Source: JBBQXK01 sp038251625 (GTDB lineage Bacteria > Pseudomonadota > Alphaproteobacteria > Rhodobacterales > Rhodobacteraceae). Taken from it: a DNA stretch of 20,382 nucleotides. The notes beneath the pieces were generated by a model. The model was not told the DNA's origin, ran no database searches, and was given only the letters and a program-made list of their open reading frames with translations. The position numbers were made by a program, and so were the translations under genes. Below, one piece after another: positions 1-7,389 of the stretch; position 1 is the first letter of the stretch; every line of letters begins with the position of its first letter. Where the stretch lies: positions 1-20,382 of the forward strand of contig JBBSBE010000072.1 in NCBI GenBank assembly GCA_038251625.1. Reading direction: 5' to 3'.

Positions 1-604
1 CGCCCGGTTCCGGCCCCAGGTCGCAGAGGATCACATCAGCCCCGCCCGATGCCGCCTCAGACGCCGCGGCAAGGCCCGCCGGGCCACCACCCACAACCAG
101 CACATCGCAGTGAAGGTGGCCCTTTTCGCCGTGCGGGAATGAAGCAGCGGTGTCGATGCGTCCGAGGCCGGCCTTGGCCCGGATGAGCGGCTCCCAGATC
201 TTGAGCCATGCTCCGCGTGTCGGCCCCATGAAGGTGCGATAATAGAACCCCACCGGCAGAAACCGCGCGAAAAGACCGATCACCGCGTCCCGGTCGAAGG
301 CCAGCGACCCCGCCACATTCTGCGCGCGCACCTCGATGCCCGGGGCGATGCCGCGCAAATCGGCCTGCACATTCGGCTCCGGCCCCACCTGCACAAGGGT
401 GTTCGCCTCAGCCCCCGCCAGCCCGAAGGCGCCGCGTGGGCGATGATACTTGAACGAACGCGACAGCATTATCTGCCCGTTCGCCGCCAGCGCGCTGGCG
501 ATGGTGTCGCCTGCAAGGCCCTGCACTTCGCGCCCCTCGAAGCGGAAGGATATCGGGGTGGCGCGGTCTATGCGCGTGCCAAATGGTGGGGGCAGGCGGA
601 TCAT
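1..604 (-). CDS. soxA: Sarcosine oxidase alpha subunit, N-terminal part (truncated by window edge)
   Basis: This is the N-terminal 201 codons of the large subunit of heterotetrameric sarcosine oxidase, which oxidatively demethylates sarcosine to glycine and passes the one-carbon unit to tetrahydrofolate. The visible part has the ferredoxin-fold (Fer2_4-type) entry domain at about residues 20-90, with the family motif FKYHRPRGAF. It then has a dinucleotide-binding Rossmann start, DVLVVGGGPAGLAAA, near residues 165-180. Known alpha subunits are close to 1000 residues, so most of the protein, including the folate-binding C-terminal half, lies to the left of the window. I chose the ATG at 604 because it overlaps the soxD stop in an ATGA arrangement; an in-frame ATG at 625 would add seven residues. 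The soxB-soxD-soxA order is typical of this operon, and a gamma subunit gene would be expected further left. The symbol refers to sarcosine oxidase, not sulfur oxidation. Confidence 0.9.
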   Translation of the reverse strand, partial: MIRLPPPFGTRIDRATPISFRFEGREVQGLAGDTIASALAANGQIMLSRSFKYHRPRGAFGLAGAEANTLVQVGPEPNVQADLRGIAPGIEVRAQNVAGSLAFDRDAVIGLFARFLPVGFYYRTFMGPTRGAWLKIWEPLIRAKAGLGRIDTAASFPHGEKGHLHCDVLVVGGGPAGLAAASEAASGGADVILCDLGPEPG

Positions 605-855
605 CCGCGCGGCTCCGGCAGCCATGTCCGGATGACGGTATCGGTCACGGTATGGCGCTCTGCCAGAAACACGGTATTCGACGGGGTGTGGCGCCACCAT
701 TCGACCATCGGGCCAGGCCGGTTCTCGGCCCGGAACAGGTGGGCGGCCCAGTCGGCATCGGCGGCATCCTGTGCGAGGTCGGGCTTCAGCGGGCCAAGAT
801 ACTGAAACTCGTCGATATTGCGCGGGCCGTTGAGGGGGCAGGTCAGCAGTTTCAT
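601..855 (-). CDS. soxD: Sarcosine oxidase delta subunit, zinc-ligand-poor variant
   Basis: This is an 84-residue small subunit of heterotetrameric sarcosine oxidase. It begins MKLLTCPLNGPRNIDEF, matching the family N-terminus. In classical delta subunits three cysteines and a histidine hold a zinc ion (pattern CPxCG near the start, then H and C around residues 59-63). Here only Cys6 remains: the second cysteine position is Asn9, and the C-terminal cysteine position is Asn60 in WWRHTPSN, with His56 kept. The protein therefore probably does not bind zinc in the classical way, a variant I recall from other Rhodobacteraceae. The start at 855 has an AGGGG Shine-Dalgarno that overlaps the soxB stop region. 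A longer reading of the same frame back to 1032 lies inside soxB and was not used. The stop overlaps the soxA start. Confidence 0.9.
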   Translation of the reverse strand: MKLLTCPLNGPRNIDEFQYLGPLKPDLAQDAADADWAAHLFRAENRPGPMVEWWRHTPSNTVFLAERHTVTDTVIRTWLPEPRG

Positions 856-863
856 GGCATCCC

Positions 864-2105
864 CTAGTGACTCGCCGCCGTGGCGCCCATTTCGTTCACC
901 AGATCGAAACGCGCGAAGCGCGACAGGGCGAAAGGCGCAAGGATTTCGGGCACACGGCCGGTGGCGATGCATTCGGCCATCCGCTTGCCTGCCACGGGCG
1001 TGGCCTTGAAGCCCCATGTGCCCCAGCCGCAATCAAGCCACAGGTTTTCCAGCGGCGACGCCCCCATGATCGGGCTGTAATCCGGCGTCATGTCGGTGAT
1101 GCCCGCCCATTGCCGCAGCACCTTCATCCCGCGCAGGAACGGAAAGAGATGCACCGCCCCTTCGGCCAGATGTTCCTTCAGGTCCAGCGTGGAGCGGGTG
1201 GAATAAAGCTGGTATGGGTCAGAGCCGCCGCCGATGACCACCTCGCCGCGCGAGGATTGCACAAGGTAGGTGTGCAGGCTGACCGATGATACGAGGGTGT
1301 GCAGCCAAGGTTTGACCGGTTCGGTTACCATCGCCTGCAGCGGGTAGCACCGGATGGGCAGTTCCACCCCCGCCTTCAGCGCCATGTCATAGTTCATCCC
1401 CCCGCAGGCGATCAGCACAGCGCCCGCGCTGACCGTGCCCCGGTCGGTCTGCACCGCCGTGATGCGGTCGCGCGATACCTCGAACCCGGTAACGGCGGTG
1501 CGCTGGTGGATCTCCACCCCCCGGCGCGCGGCTTCGCGGGCGTAGCCCCAAGCCACCGCATCGTGCCGTGCGGTACCGCCGTCGGGGTGCCAGAGGCCGC
1601 CGATGATTTCCAGCGCGCCGCCGTGATCCATGTTCAGTTCCGGCACGCGCGCGCGCACCTCTTCGGGCCCGATCACCTCGATCGCGATGCCCATGTGGCG
1701 CCCGGTTTCCGCCCGCAGGTGGAAAGCGCGCAAGGTTGCCTCGGAATGGGCCAGCGTCAGTTGCCCGCGCTGCGAGAACATGACGTTGAAATCAAGCTCT
1801 TCCGACATCGCGCCGTAAAGCGCCACGGCCTCCTTGTAGAAGGCGATGGATTGCAGGGTCATGTAGTTCGACCGGATCGTGGTGGTGTTGCGCGCGGTGT
1901 TGCCGCCCGCAAGCCAGCCCTTTTCCAGCACAGCCACGCTACGGACCCCATGATGTTTGGCGAGGTAGTGCGCACAGGCAAGGCCATGGCCGCCGCCGCC
2001 CACGATAACCACGTCATAGCTGTCGCGCAGGTCGGGGGTGGGGGGCAGATCGCCGGTAACCGGATAGGCGCGGCTGAGGCCGTATTTCAAAAGGCGAAAG
2101 ACCAT
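864..2105 (-). CDS. soxB: Sarcosine oxidase beta subunit
   Basis: This 413-residue flavoprotein is the FAD- and FMN-binding catalytic subunit of heterotetrameric sarcosine oxidase. The N-terminal FAD fold appears as DVVIVGGGGHGLACAHYLAK at residues 31-50, followed by the family-typical GGNTARNTTTIRSNY. The segment GGTARHDAVAWGYAR contains His181, which lines up with the histidine that carries covalent FMN in characterised beta subunits. The C-terminal GWGTWGFKATPVAGKRMA closes the FAD site. Length matches the family (about 405-415). It sits 6 bp after the MmgE/PrpD-like gene and 8 bp before soxD, so it is clearly part of one transcript. The cytosolic complex produces glycine, hydrogen peroxide and formaldehyde or methylene-tetrahydrofolate. 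I see nothing damaged in it. Confidence 0.94.
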   Translation of the reverse strand: MVFRLLKYGLSRAYPVTGDLPPTPDLRDSYDVVIVGGGGHGLACAHYLAKHHGVRSVAVLEKGWLAGGNTARNTTTIRSNYMTLQSIAFYKEAVALYGAMSEELDFNVMFSQRGQLTLAHSEATLRAFHLRAETGRHMGIAIEVIGPEEVRARVPELNMDHGGALEIIGGLWHPDGGTARHDAVAWGYAREAARRGVEIHQRTAVTGFEVSRDRITAVQTDRGTVSAGAVLIACGGMNYDMALKAGVELPIRCYPLQAMVTEPVKPWLHTLVSSVSLHTYLVQSSRGEVVIGGGSDPYQLYSTRSTLDLKEHLAEGAVHLFPFLRGMKVLRQWAGITDMTPDYSPIMGASPLENLWLDCGWGTWGFKATPVAGKRMAECIATGRVPEILAPFALSRFARFDLVNEMGATAASH

Positions 2106-2111
2106 TGCGGG

Positions 2112-3467
2112 TCAGTAGAGGTGCTGCGCGACATGCGCGAAGCGGCTGCCGGTTTCGGTCAACGCCAGCACGGCATCCCGCAGCGCCGCCGCCCTGTCTG
2201 CCCCGAGGGCGGGATCGGCGAATTCATGGAATTTCGTCACGATCTCGGCCCGGCCAAACGGCCGCTCAGGGCCGCCGCGCGCGTGGGTGTCGCCCGAGGA
2301 CAGGATGCGCCCGTCGGTCAGCACGATATCCAGATCGGCCCATCGGCCCGCTGGATAGCGCGCCTGATGGCGCGGGTGCGCCGTCACCTTCGTGCGCGCC
2401 ACCATGCCCGCCACCACCGGATCGGACAGGCCCGCGCCTTCGATATGCTCAAGCCCGATACGGCCATGAACCAGCATCACCGCCACCGGAAAGGGCAGCG
2501 CATATTGCGCCTTGGATGTGGTCTCGGGTATCCCTTGGAACAGCGCGGCCGCATAGTCGAAGCTGCGGATGCGGACCTCGGCGATCATCTCGTGCCGCAG
2601 GTCATGCGCCAGCATAACCTCGCGCGCGGCATCGACCGCCGCATGGGCCCAGCGGCACGTCGGATAAGGTTTCACATACTGGTGCCCGATCTGCCAGAAC
2701 TGGCCGAGATCCGCCCAGAAAGGGGCCGCTTCCGGGGCCTCGACTGTCACGGCAGGGGCGCCGGAAAAGCCACGTTCGGCCATCACTGCCGCCGTCATGC
2801 CCGCCAGCGCGCCCCATCCCGACCCGTCGTGCAGCATGGTTGGTGTTGCGACTTCCCGCATCATCTGGCTGCGTGGGCCGTGGTATTCCGCGATCCCCAG
2901 CGCCTCGCGCAATTGCGCAGCCGAGAGCCCTCGCAACCGGGCTGCCATCGCGGCCACCCCCAGCGCATTCCAGGCGCCCGAGGTATGATAATCGCTGACA
3001 GTGGCATGGAGCGCGATGCCCGCGCGGCCTGCCACCTCGTATCCGACGATCAATGCTGCCAGGGCCTCGTGGCCCGACAGATCGCGCTGTTCGGCCAGGG
3101 CGGCCAGTGTCGGCACCGTCACCACGCCGATATGGCCCTTTGTCGGGTTGTAGCCGTCGTGTCCGTCGAGGTTGTCAAGCTGGGTCGCGGCCGCGAACAC
3201 GGCACCGGCAGAGCTTACGCGCCGCCCGTCGAACAGCATTCGCGCGGCATGCTGCGCTTCCCCCGCGCCAAACAGCATCGCTGCCGTGTCACGTGCCAGA
3301 ACGCCCGCGGCCATCGGCCCTGCGGCCGCACAGATCCCAAGCGTATCGAGCAGCATCAGTGCCGCGCGGTCCATTGCATCGGGCGGGATATCCGCAGGCC
3401 CGATGTCCAGCGTGAACCGCGTGACCTTGCACAGAACATCGTCCGTCACAGACACCGCGCCCTGCAT
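2112..3467 (-). CDS. MmgE/PrpD family protein
   Basis: This 451-residue protein belongs to the MmgE/PrpD superfamily, which includes 2-methylcitrate dehydratase, cis-aconitate decarboxylase and iminodisuccinate epimerase. Family signatures are DTLGICAAAGP near residue 41, DNLDGHDGYNPTKGHIG around residues 98-114, HGPRSQMMREVATP in the middle of the helical domain, and a conserved KPYPTCRWAHAAVDA segment at the start of the second domain. The length fits the family. It has a good Shine-Dalgarno (GAAGGA) about 8 bases before the ATG. It is the first gene of a packed operon that continues into soxB, soxD and soxA, and it faces a LysR gene. None of the other prp (methylcitrate) genes are nearby, so a propionate role is unlikely. 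The true substrate is unknown and may be linked to an N-methyl or imino compound upstream of sarcosine. Confidence 0.88.
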   Translation of the reverse strand: MQGAVSVTDDVLCKVTRFTLDIGPADIPPDAMDRAALMLLDTLGICAAAGPMAAGVLARDTAAMLFGAGEAQHAARMLFDGRRVSSAGAVFAAATQLDNLDGHDGYNPTKGHIGVVTVPTLAALAEQRDLSGHEALAALIVGYEVAGRAGIALHATVSDYHTSGAWNALGVAAMAARLRGLSAAQLREALGIAEYHGPRSQMMREVATPTMLHDGSGWGALAGMTAAVMAERGFSGAPAVTVEAPEAAPFWADLGQFWQIGHQYVKPYPTCRWAHAAVDAAREVMLAHDLRHEMIAEVRIRSFDYAAALFQGIPETTSKAQYALPFPVAVMLVHGRIGLEHIEGAGLSDPVVAGMVARTKVTAHPRHQARYPAGRWADLDIVLTDGRILSSGDTHARGGPERPFGRAEIVTKFHEFADPALGADRAAALRDAVLALTETGSRFAHVAQHLY

Positions 3468-3508
3468 GTCGCCATTCCTTCTGAACCGGACCTACCCTGT
3501 GATATAAT

Positions 3509-3526
3509 TGTGCCGTGACCAGCACA
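3509..3526. promoter_or_regulatory. Short inverted repeat in the LysR/PrpD divergent promoter region
   Basis: The 147-bp region 3468-3614 separates the minus-strand sox operon from the plus-strand LysR gene, so it must hold both promoters. It contains the inverted repeat TGTGC-N8-GCACA, next to the AT-rich stretch GATATAATTG at 3501-3510 that could serve as a -10 element. LysR proteins usually bind partly palindromic sites of this kind between divergent genes. The assignment is inference from position and symmetry only. Confidence 0.3.
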
Positions 3527-3614
3527 CACGATTGTTTCGGGGTCTTTGCACAAGAAAACTGTTGTCATGGGCGCCGGCGGGCGGAACCTGTCGCTGTCCT
3601 GAACGGAGAGGCCG

Positions 3615-4511
3615 ATGAACCGACCCCCCCCTCCGCTGAACTTCATCCGCTCGTTCGAATGTGCGGCGCGGCACCTCAGCTTCACCCGCGCGGCACAGGA
3701 ACTTGGGTATACGCAGGCAGCCATCAGCACCCATGTCCGGGCACTGGAAAAGTACCTTGGCCGTGACCTTTTCGTGCGAAACGCCCGCAGCTTGCACCTG
3801 ACCGAGATGGGCGCGGCCTTTCTGCCCACCCTGCGCCAGGCGCTGACGCAGATCGACAATGCGACGGACGCGGTGATGACCAGCGGACGGGACCGCAGCG
3901 TGATTGTCGCCTGCCCGTTCAGTCTGGCGGAAAACTGGCTGCCGGGGTGTGTGGCCGAGTTTCATCAGATGCAGCCCGATATCGAGGTCGTGATTCACGG
4001 CACCGTCTGGGAGGATGCGGACGACCGCATCGCTGACCTTGTCATCACCGTGAACCGCGATGACGAAGTGCCGTTGGGCGCGCGGGCGATGTGGAACGAA
4101 ACCCTGTCGCTGGTTTGCGCGCCCGAGGCGGCATCGCGTATTCGCGCGGTCGCCGATCTTGCCACGCAGGGCAAGGTGATCATCGCAGGGCGGCAGGAAT
4201 ACTGGTCGATCATGGCGCAGGCGCTCGATGCGCCACATCTGGCGCTGATCGACACGGTGAACGCCGCGCATTTCAAGACCAACGCCTCAAACGTGGCGCT
4301 GGAACTGGCGGCACAGGGGCAGGGGCTGACGATCGCACTGACCTCGCTTTGCCGCAGATACCTGCAGCGCGGCTTGCTGGTCGAGCCTTTCGCCCTTCGC
4401 CCGCCAAGCCCCTGGACTTACTACATCCTGAACCGCGGCGCATCGAGCGGGGCGGCAGCGGAACGTGTGTTCAGGCATCTTGTCGCGGCCGGGGCGCGGC
4501 TGAACGCCTAA
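3615..4511 (+). CDS. LysR-family transcriptional regulator (GcvA-like)
   Basis: This 298-residue DNA-binding regulator has a winged helix-turn-helix at residues 8-66, where LSFTRAAQELGYTQAAISTH and the following RALEKYLGRDLFVR form the classic LysR signature. The remainder (about 90-298) is the periplasmic-binding-protein-like effector domain. The phrasing of the N-terminus resembles the GcvA subgroup. The start at 3615 is supported by a GGAGAGG Shine-Dalgarno at 3605-3611. It is divergent from the MmgE/PrpD-sox operon, the usual arrangement for a LysR protein controlling its neighbour. Its stop codon overlaps by three bases the stop of the convergent carbamoylase gene (4508-4511). The effector cannot be read from sequence; sarcosine, glycine or the operon's upstream substrate are candidates. 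Confidence 0.93.
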   Translation: MNRPPPPLNFIRSFECAARHLSFTRAAQELGYTQAAISTHVRALEKYLGRDLFVRNARSLHLTEMGAAFLPTLRQALTQIDNATDAVMTSGRDRSVIVACPFSLAENWLPGCVAEFHQMQPDIEVVIHGTVWEDADDRIADLVITVNRDDEVPLGARAMWNETLSLVCAPEAASRIRAVADLATQGKVIIAGRQEYWSIMAQALDAPHLALIDTVNAAHFKTNASNVALELAAQGQGLTIALTSLCRRYLQRGLLVEPFALRPPSPWTYYILNRGASSGAAAERVFRHLVAAGARLNA

Positions 4512-5422
4512 TCCGCAGGGCCTGCGCGGTCGACGATGGCGCGGTACTGCTCGGGCCGTCGATAGGTGGCAAAGTCGAAATTAACCTTGCGACAAGCGGC
4601 GATCAGGGACAGGTCGGCACGGTGGATGATCACCTCGTCGCCGAGGCCCATCGCCAGTGCTGCGATCTCGCCCGTGGGGCTGACGATGCAGGACCCGCCG
4701 ATCAGCGCCTGTCCGTCCTCCAGCCCTGCCTTGGCGGCGGCGGCCACCCAGAGCGTGTTCTGGTAGGCGCCCGCCTGCATCGGCAAATGGTTGTGCAGCA
4801 TCCGCAGGTGCGCAAGCGCGGGCGCTTCGGCCAGCACCTGTGGCGTGTTGTAGCCGATCAGCGCCACATGTGCCCCGTTCAGCATCAGCATCCGGTAGGT
4901 TTCGGGCCAGCGACGATCGTTGCAGATGGCCATGCCGACGCGGGTGCCGCGATAGTCGAACACCGGAAAGCCCAGGTTGCCGGGATCGAAGTAAAGCCGT
5001 TCCAGATGCACGGTCGTGCCGTCCTGCGGCTTGTCCGACCCGGGTACATGCACCTTTCGGTACTTGCCGATGATTTCTCCGTCCGGCCCGGCCAGCACGG
5101 CGGTGTTGAACCGCTCTTCAGCCGCCGCTTCGCAATATCCCAAAGCAAAGCCGCAGCGCAGTCGGGCGGCGGCGGCGAAGAGGCGCGTGGTGTCGGGACC
5201 GGGCATCGCCGCCTCGAAAAAGGCCGCGATCTCGTCGGCGTCGGTCAGGTGCCAGCGCGGAAAGAAGGTGGACAGTGCCATTTCCGGAAACACGGCCAGT
5301 TCCGCCCCCATCCCCGCTGCGGTTTCCAGTAGGTGCAACAGCCGGTCTACCGTTTCGCGCCGCGTGTCGCTGCGCTGGATGGGGCCGGTCTGGCAGACGG
5401 CCAGCGCGATGCTGCGGCTCAT
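4508..5422 (-). CDS. N-carbamoyl-D-amino-acid hydrolase-like carbon-nitrogen hydrolase
   Basis: This 304-residue nitrilase-superfamily amidohydrolase very closely follows the Agrobacterium D-carbamoylase pattern. The three catalytic residues are visible: Glu47 in FPEMALSTFFPRW, Lys123 in GKYRKVHVPG, and Cys167 in GMAICNDRRWPE. Other shared family blocks are NTAVLAGPDGEIIGKYRK, YFDPGNLGFPV, GYNTPQVLAEAP and SMQAG-like LPMQAGAYQN. Characterised enzymes split N-carbamoyl-D-amino acids into D-amino acid, ammonia and CO2. The ATG at 5422 forms an ATGA overlap with the stop of the RidA-like gene, which argues against the longer reading to 5518. Neighbours encode a D-amino-acid dehydrogenase-like enzyme and a RidA-like imine deaminase, which fits the substrate class. 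A related ureido-acid substrate such as N-carbamoylsarcosine remains possible given the sox operon nearby. Confidence 0.88.
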   Translation of the reverse strand: MSRSIALAVCQTGPIQRSDTRRETVDRLLHLLETAAGMGAELAVFPEMALSTFFPRWHLTDADEIAAFFEAAMPGPDTTRLFAAAARLRCGFALGYCEAAAEERFNTAVLAGPDGEIIGKYRKVHVPGSDKPQDGTTVHLERLYFDPGNLGFPVFDYRGTRVGMAICNDRRWPETYRMLMLNGAHVALIGYNTPQVLAEAPALAHLRMLHNHLPMQAGAYQNTLWVAAAAKAGLEDGQALIGGSCIVSPTGEIAALAMGLGDEVIIHRADLSLIAACRKVNFDFATYRRPEQYRAIVDRAGPAD

Positions 5423-5766
5423 AGCGCTGCCGTCACCTGAATTTCCACACGGTAGGCATCCCCCGCGAGCCGCGCCTCGACCGTCGCGCGCACGGGCATG
5501 TTGGCACGGTCCACCCAAGCGTCCCAGGCGGCGTTCATCAGGGCGAAATCGGCGATGTCGCGCAGCCAGATGTTGGCGGTCAGCAGCTTTGATTTCGATG
5601 TGCCTGCCTCGGCAAGATAGTGGTCGATGGCGGCGAGGATCTGCTCGGTCTGGCCGGTGGTGCCAGCACTCAGGTCGCTCGCGGTCATTCCAGCCAGATA
5701 GACGGTGCCATTGTGGACGACGGCCTTGCAGAAGCGCTGTCCGGGGTCGATGCGGGTGATGGTCAT
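5419..5766 (-). CDS. RidA family protein (imine/enamine deaminase)
   Basis: This 115-residue protein belongs to the RidA (YjgF/YER057c/UK114) family, whose founding members hydrolyse reactive 2-imino or enamine acids to 2-oxo acids and ammonia. Visible features are the N-terminal VHNGTVYLAGMTA strand pair, the middle LLTANIWLRDIADFALMNAAWDAWVD helix-strand region (written here in part), and NMPVRATVEARLAG. The arginine of this last motif is equivalent to the catalytic arginine that binds the substrate carboxylate. The length is close to the family norm of 115-130. A strong Shine-Dalgarno (AGGAGA) lies about 6 bases before the ATG at 5766. The gene sits 16 bp downstream of the flavoprotein dehydrogenase that would generate an imino acid, and it overlaps the carbamoylase start. 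It probably handles the imine released by its neighbour. Confidence 0.9.
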   Translation of the reverse strand: MTITRIDPGQRFCKAVVHNGTVYLAGMTASDLSAGTTGQTEQILAAIDHYLAEAGTSKSKLLTANIWLRDIADFALMNAAWDAWVDRANMPVRATVEARLAGDAYRVEIQVTAAL

Positions 5767-5782
5767 GGGTTCTCCTGTGGTT

Positions 5783-6907
5783 TCAGATGCTGCGCAGGCG
5801 CGCGGGGGAAAGTGCAGCGGGGTCGATGCCGCCTTCGGTCAGGTCATCGGGGAATTGCCCGGTCAGGATCAGCGAAGCCGCGGCGCGCGCAAGGGCGGGC
5901 GCGGTCTTTATGCCATAACCGCCCTGACCGGCCAGCCAGAAGAAGCCCGCCCCCTCCATACCCACCACCGGCACGCGGTCGGGCGCAAAGCTGCGCAGAC
6001 CCGCCCAGGAACCAAGGATGCGGCGCACGTCAAGTGTGGTGGCCGCTTCCAGCCGTTCTACGCCGATGGCCACGTCGATATCGTGCGGCCAGGCGTCCAT
6101 CGGGGGCGAGGGGGTGGCATCCCCGGGCGAGACGAACAGGCGGCCCGCATCGGGCTTGAAGTAGAACGCTTCGTCCACGTCGTTGATCATGGGCCAGGCC
6201 GCGATCTCGATCCCATCGGGTGCAGCCACGCGAAACGCTGTGCGGCGGTAGGGGGTGATGCCGATGGGGGCGAGGCCCGCCATGGCCGCCACCTCGTCCG
6301 CCCAGGCTCCCGCTGCATTCACGATGACGCGCGCACCGATTTCGCCCGCTGGGGTGGCGATGCGCCAGTCTTGCCTGCCGTGCATGATGGCCGTTACACC
6401 GGCCCCGGTCACCACCTGCGCGCCGCGCGAGCGGGCCTGGCGCAGAAACCCCTGATGCAGGGCGTCCACGTCGATTTCCCGCTGCCCGGGTTCGAAGAAC
6501 GCGGCGGCGACATGGCCCGGGCGCAGGATCGGCACCATCGCCTCGGCCTCTTCGGGCGGCATGGCACGGATGGAGGGGGCAAGCGCCTGCGCGGCGTCGA
6601 GTTCGCTGTTGAGTTGCGCTGTCTGATCCTGTCGGGCGACCGTGATCATGCCACGCGGGCGCAGGATAGGGGCCTCGGCAAACCCTGGCGGTGGTGTTTC
6701 CAGAAAGCTGCGGCTCACGCGGGCAAGGCGGCGGATGATCGGGGCCCCGTACGCTTGGGAAAAGCTCGCGGCAGAGCGACCCGTGGCGTGCAGCCCGCAA
6801 GACGGCTCTCGTTCCAGCAGGATCACCGAGGCGCCTGTTGCCAGTTCGGCGGCAGCAGAGGCGCCCGCAATACCGCCACCGATGATCACGATATCGACCC
6901 GGATCAT
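5783..6907 (-). CDS. FAD-dependent D-amino-acid dehydrogenase-like oxidoreductase (DauA type)
   Basis: This 374-residue flavoprotein of the DAO/GlpO fold strongly resembles the catabolic D-arginine dehydrogenase DauA of Pseudomonas. Residues 5-19 (DIVIIGGGIAGASAA) bind FAD. The following LHATGRSAASFSQAYGAP with His40 matches the DauA active-site loop. Further shared blocks are DALHQGFLRQARSRGAQV, VNAAGAWADEVAAMAG, YFKPDAGRLFVSPG, SWAGLRSFAPDR and GFFWLAGQGGYGIKT. Such enzymes oxidise D-amino acids to imino acids and pass electrons to a quinone or dye rather than oxygen. The ATG at 6907 forms an ATGA overlap with the stop of a small upstream ORF and gives a start just before the FAD motif. A longer reading of this frame up to 7480 is low-complexity translation of other sequence. 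RidA and D-carbamoylase genes follow directly. Confidence 0.88.
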   Translation of the reverse strand: MIRVDIVIIGGGIAGASAAAELATGASVILLEREPSCGLHATGRSAASFSQAYGAPIIRRLARVSRSFLETPPPGFAEAPILRPRGMITVARQDQTAQLNSELDAAQALAPSIRAMPPEEAEAMVPILRPGHVAAAFFEPGQREIDVDALHQGFLRQARSRGAQVVTGAGVTAIMHGRQDWRIATPAGEIGARVIVNAAGAWADEVAAMAGLAPIGITPYRRTAFRVAAPDGIEIAAWPMINDVDEAFYFKPDAGRLFVSPGDATPSPPMDAWPHDIDVAIGVERLEAATTLDVRRILGSWAGLRSFAPDRVPVVGMEGAGFFWLAGQGGYGIKTAPALARAAASLILTGQFPDDLTEGGIDPAALSPARLRSI

Positions 6908-7128
6908 TCCGGGCCTTCCGTAACCGGCGGGCGCACCGCAAACAGCGCCACGCGGCCTGTCGCCCTGTCGGCATTCACTGACGCAGCGGGGCCAACGTGA
7001 GTGATCGAAGCGCCCGTGAAACCCGCGTCCGGTACGCGCGGACTGTCGTGGTGCACGGAATTGGTATCCCAGGCCAGGATACAGTCGGCACCTTTGATCC
7101 GGGTTGTCCGCAAGGCGGGATCGGGCAT
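6904..7128 (-). pseudogene. Probable N-terminal remnant of an amidohydrolase
   Basis: This 74-codon ORF has its own ATG with a GGAAG Shine-Dalgarno, and its stop overlaps the start of the flavoprotein gene (ATGA). The first 50 residues, including RIKGADCILAWD and ITHVGPA, read like the opening beta-sandwich strands of amidohydrolases of the chlorohydrolase/deaminase kind, where GADCILxW and IxHVGPG are followed by a metal-binding HxH segment. Here the similarity ends after HVGPA, and no metal-binding histidines or TIM barrel follow. The tail shows no family resemblance. The simplest reading is a gene that lost its core by internal deletion while its translational coupling to the next gene was kept. 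It could instead be a real small protein that only resembles amidohydrolases by chance. Confidence 0.45.
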
Positions 7129-7146
7129 TGGTTCGCTTCCGTGTGG

Positions 7147-7389
7147 TCAGCCGGGCAGGACGGCGATGACCGATATCATCACCAGTTCGCTGGCCCTCGG
7201 CAATGCTATGCCTGCCATCAGGGTGGGGGGCAGAGGGGCCTTGCCAAGAAATCCATGGCAGGCGGAGTTGATCCCGATGCTTAGGTCGCGCTGCAAATCG
7301 GTGCTCTGCACATGGTTGGTGAGCCTGCGTGCGCGCGCGACGGTGCCGATCAGCGCCTTGATCGCATGAGCCAGGCGACATGTGATCAA
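7147..7389 (-). pseudogene. Probable C-terminal remnant of a second RidA-family gene
   Basis: The last 40 residues of this frame, from INSACHGFLGK to ASELVMISVIAVLPG, follow the C-terminal half of RidA proteins: a helix ending in an F-G turn, a proline-rich substrate loop, then the strand LVxIxxIAVLP. The N-terminal strands and the YxSGQ-like segment are missing. There is no ATG at the front; the frame opens with a TTG at 7389. The substrate loop reads APLPPTLMAG rather than the usual PARTTV, so the catalytic arginine is absent. The reading frame ends 18 bp before the amidohydrolase-like remnant, consistent with a former gene in the same operon. I regard it as a decayed fragment, but a divergent Rid subfamily member with an unusual start cannot be excluded. 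Confidence 0.4.

Noticed and set aside
1299..3518. Long plus-strand open frame of 739 codons across soxB and the PrpD-like gene
   Set aside because: It is antisense to two well-recognised genes, is rich in Arg, His and Gly as expected from a shadow of GC-rich coding sequence, and shows no domain.
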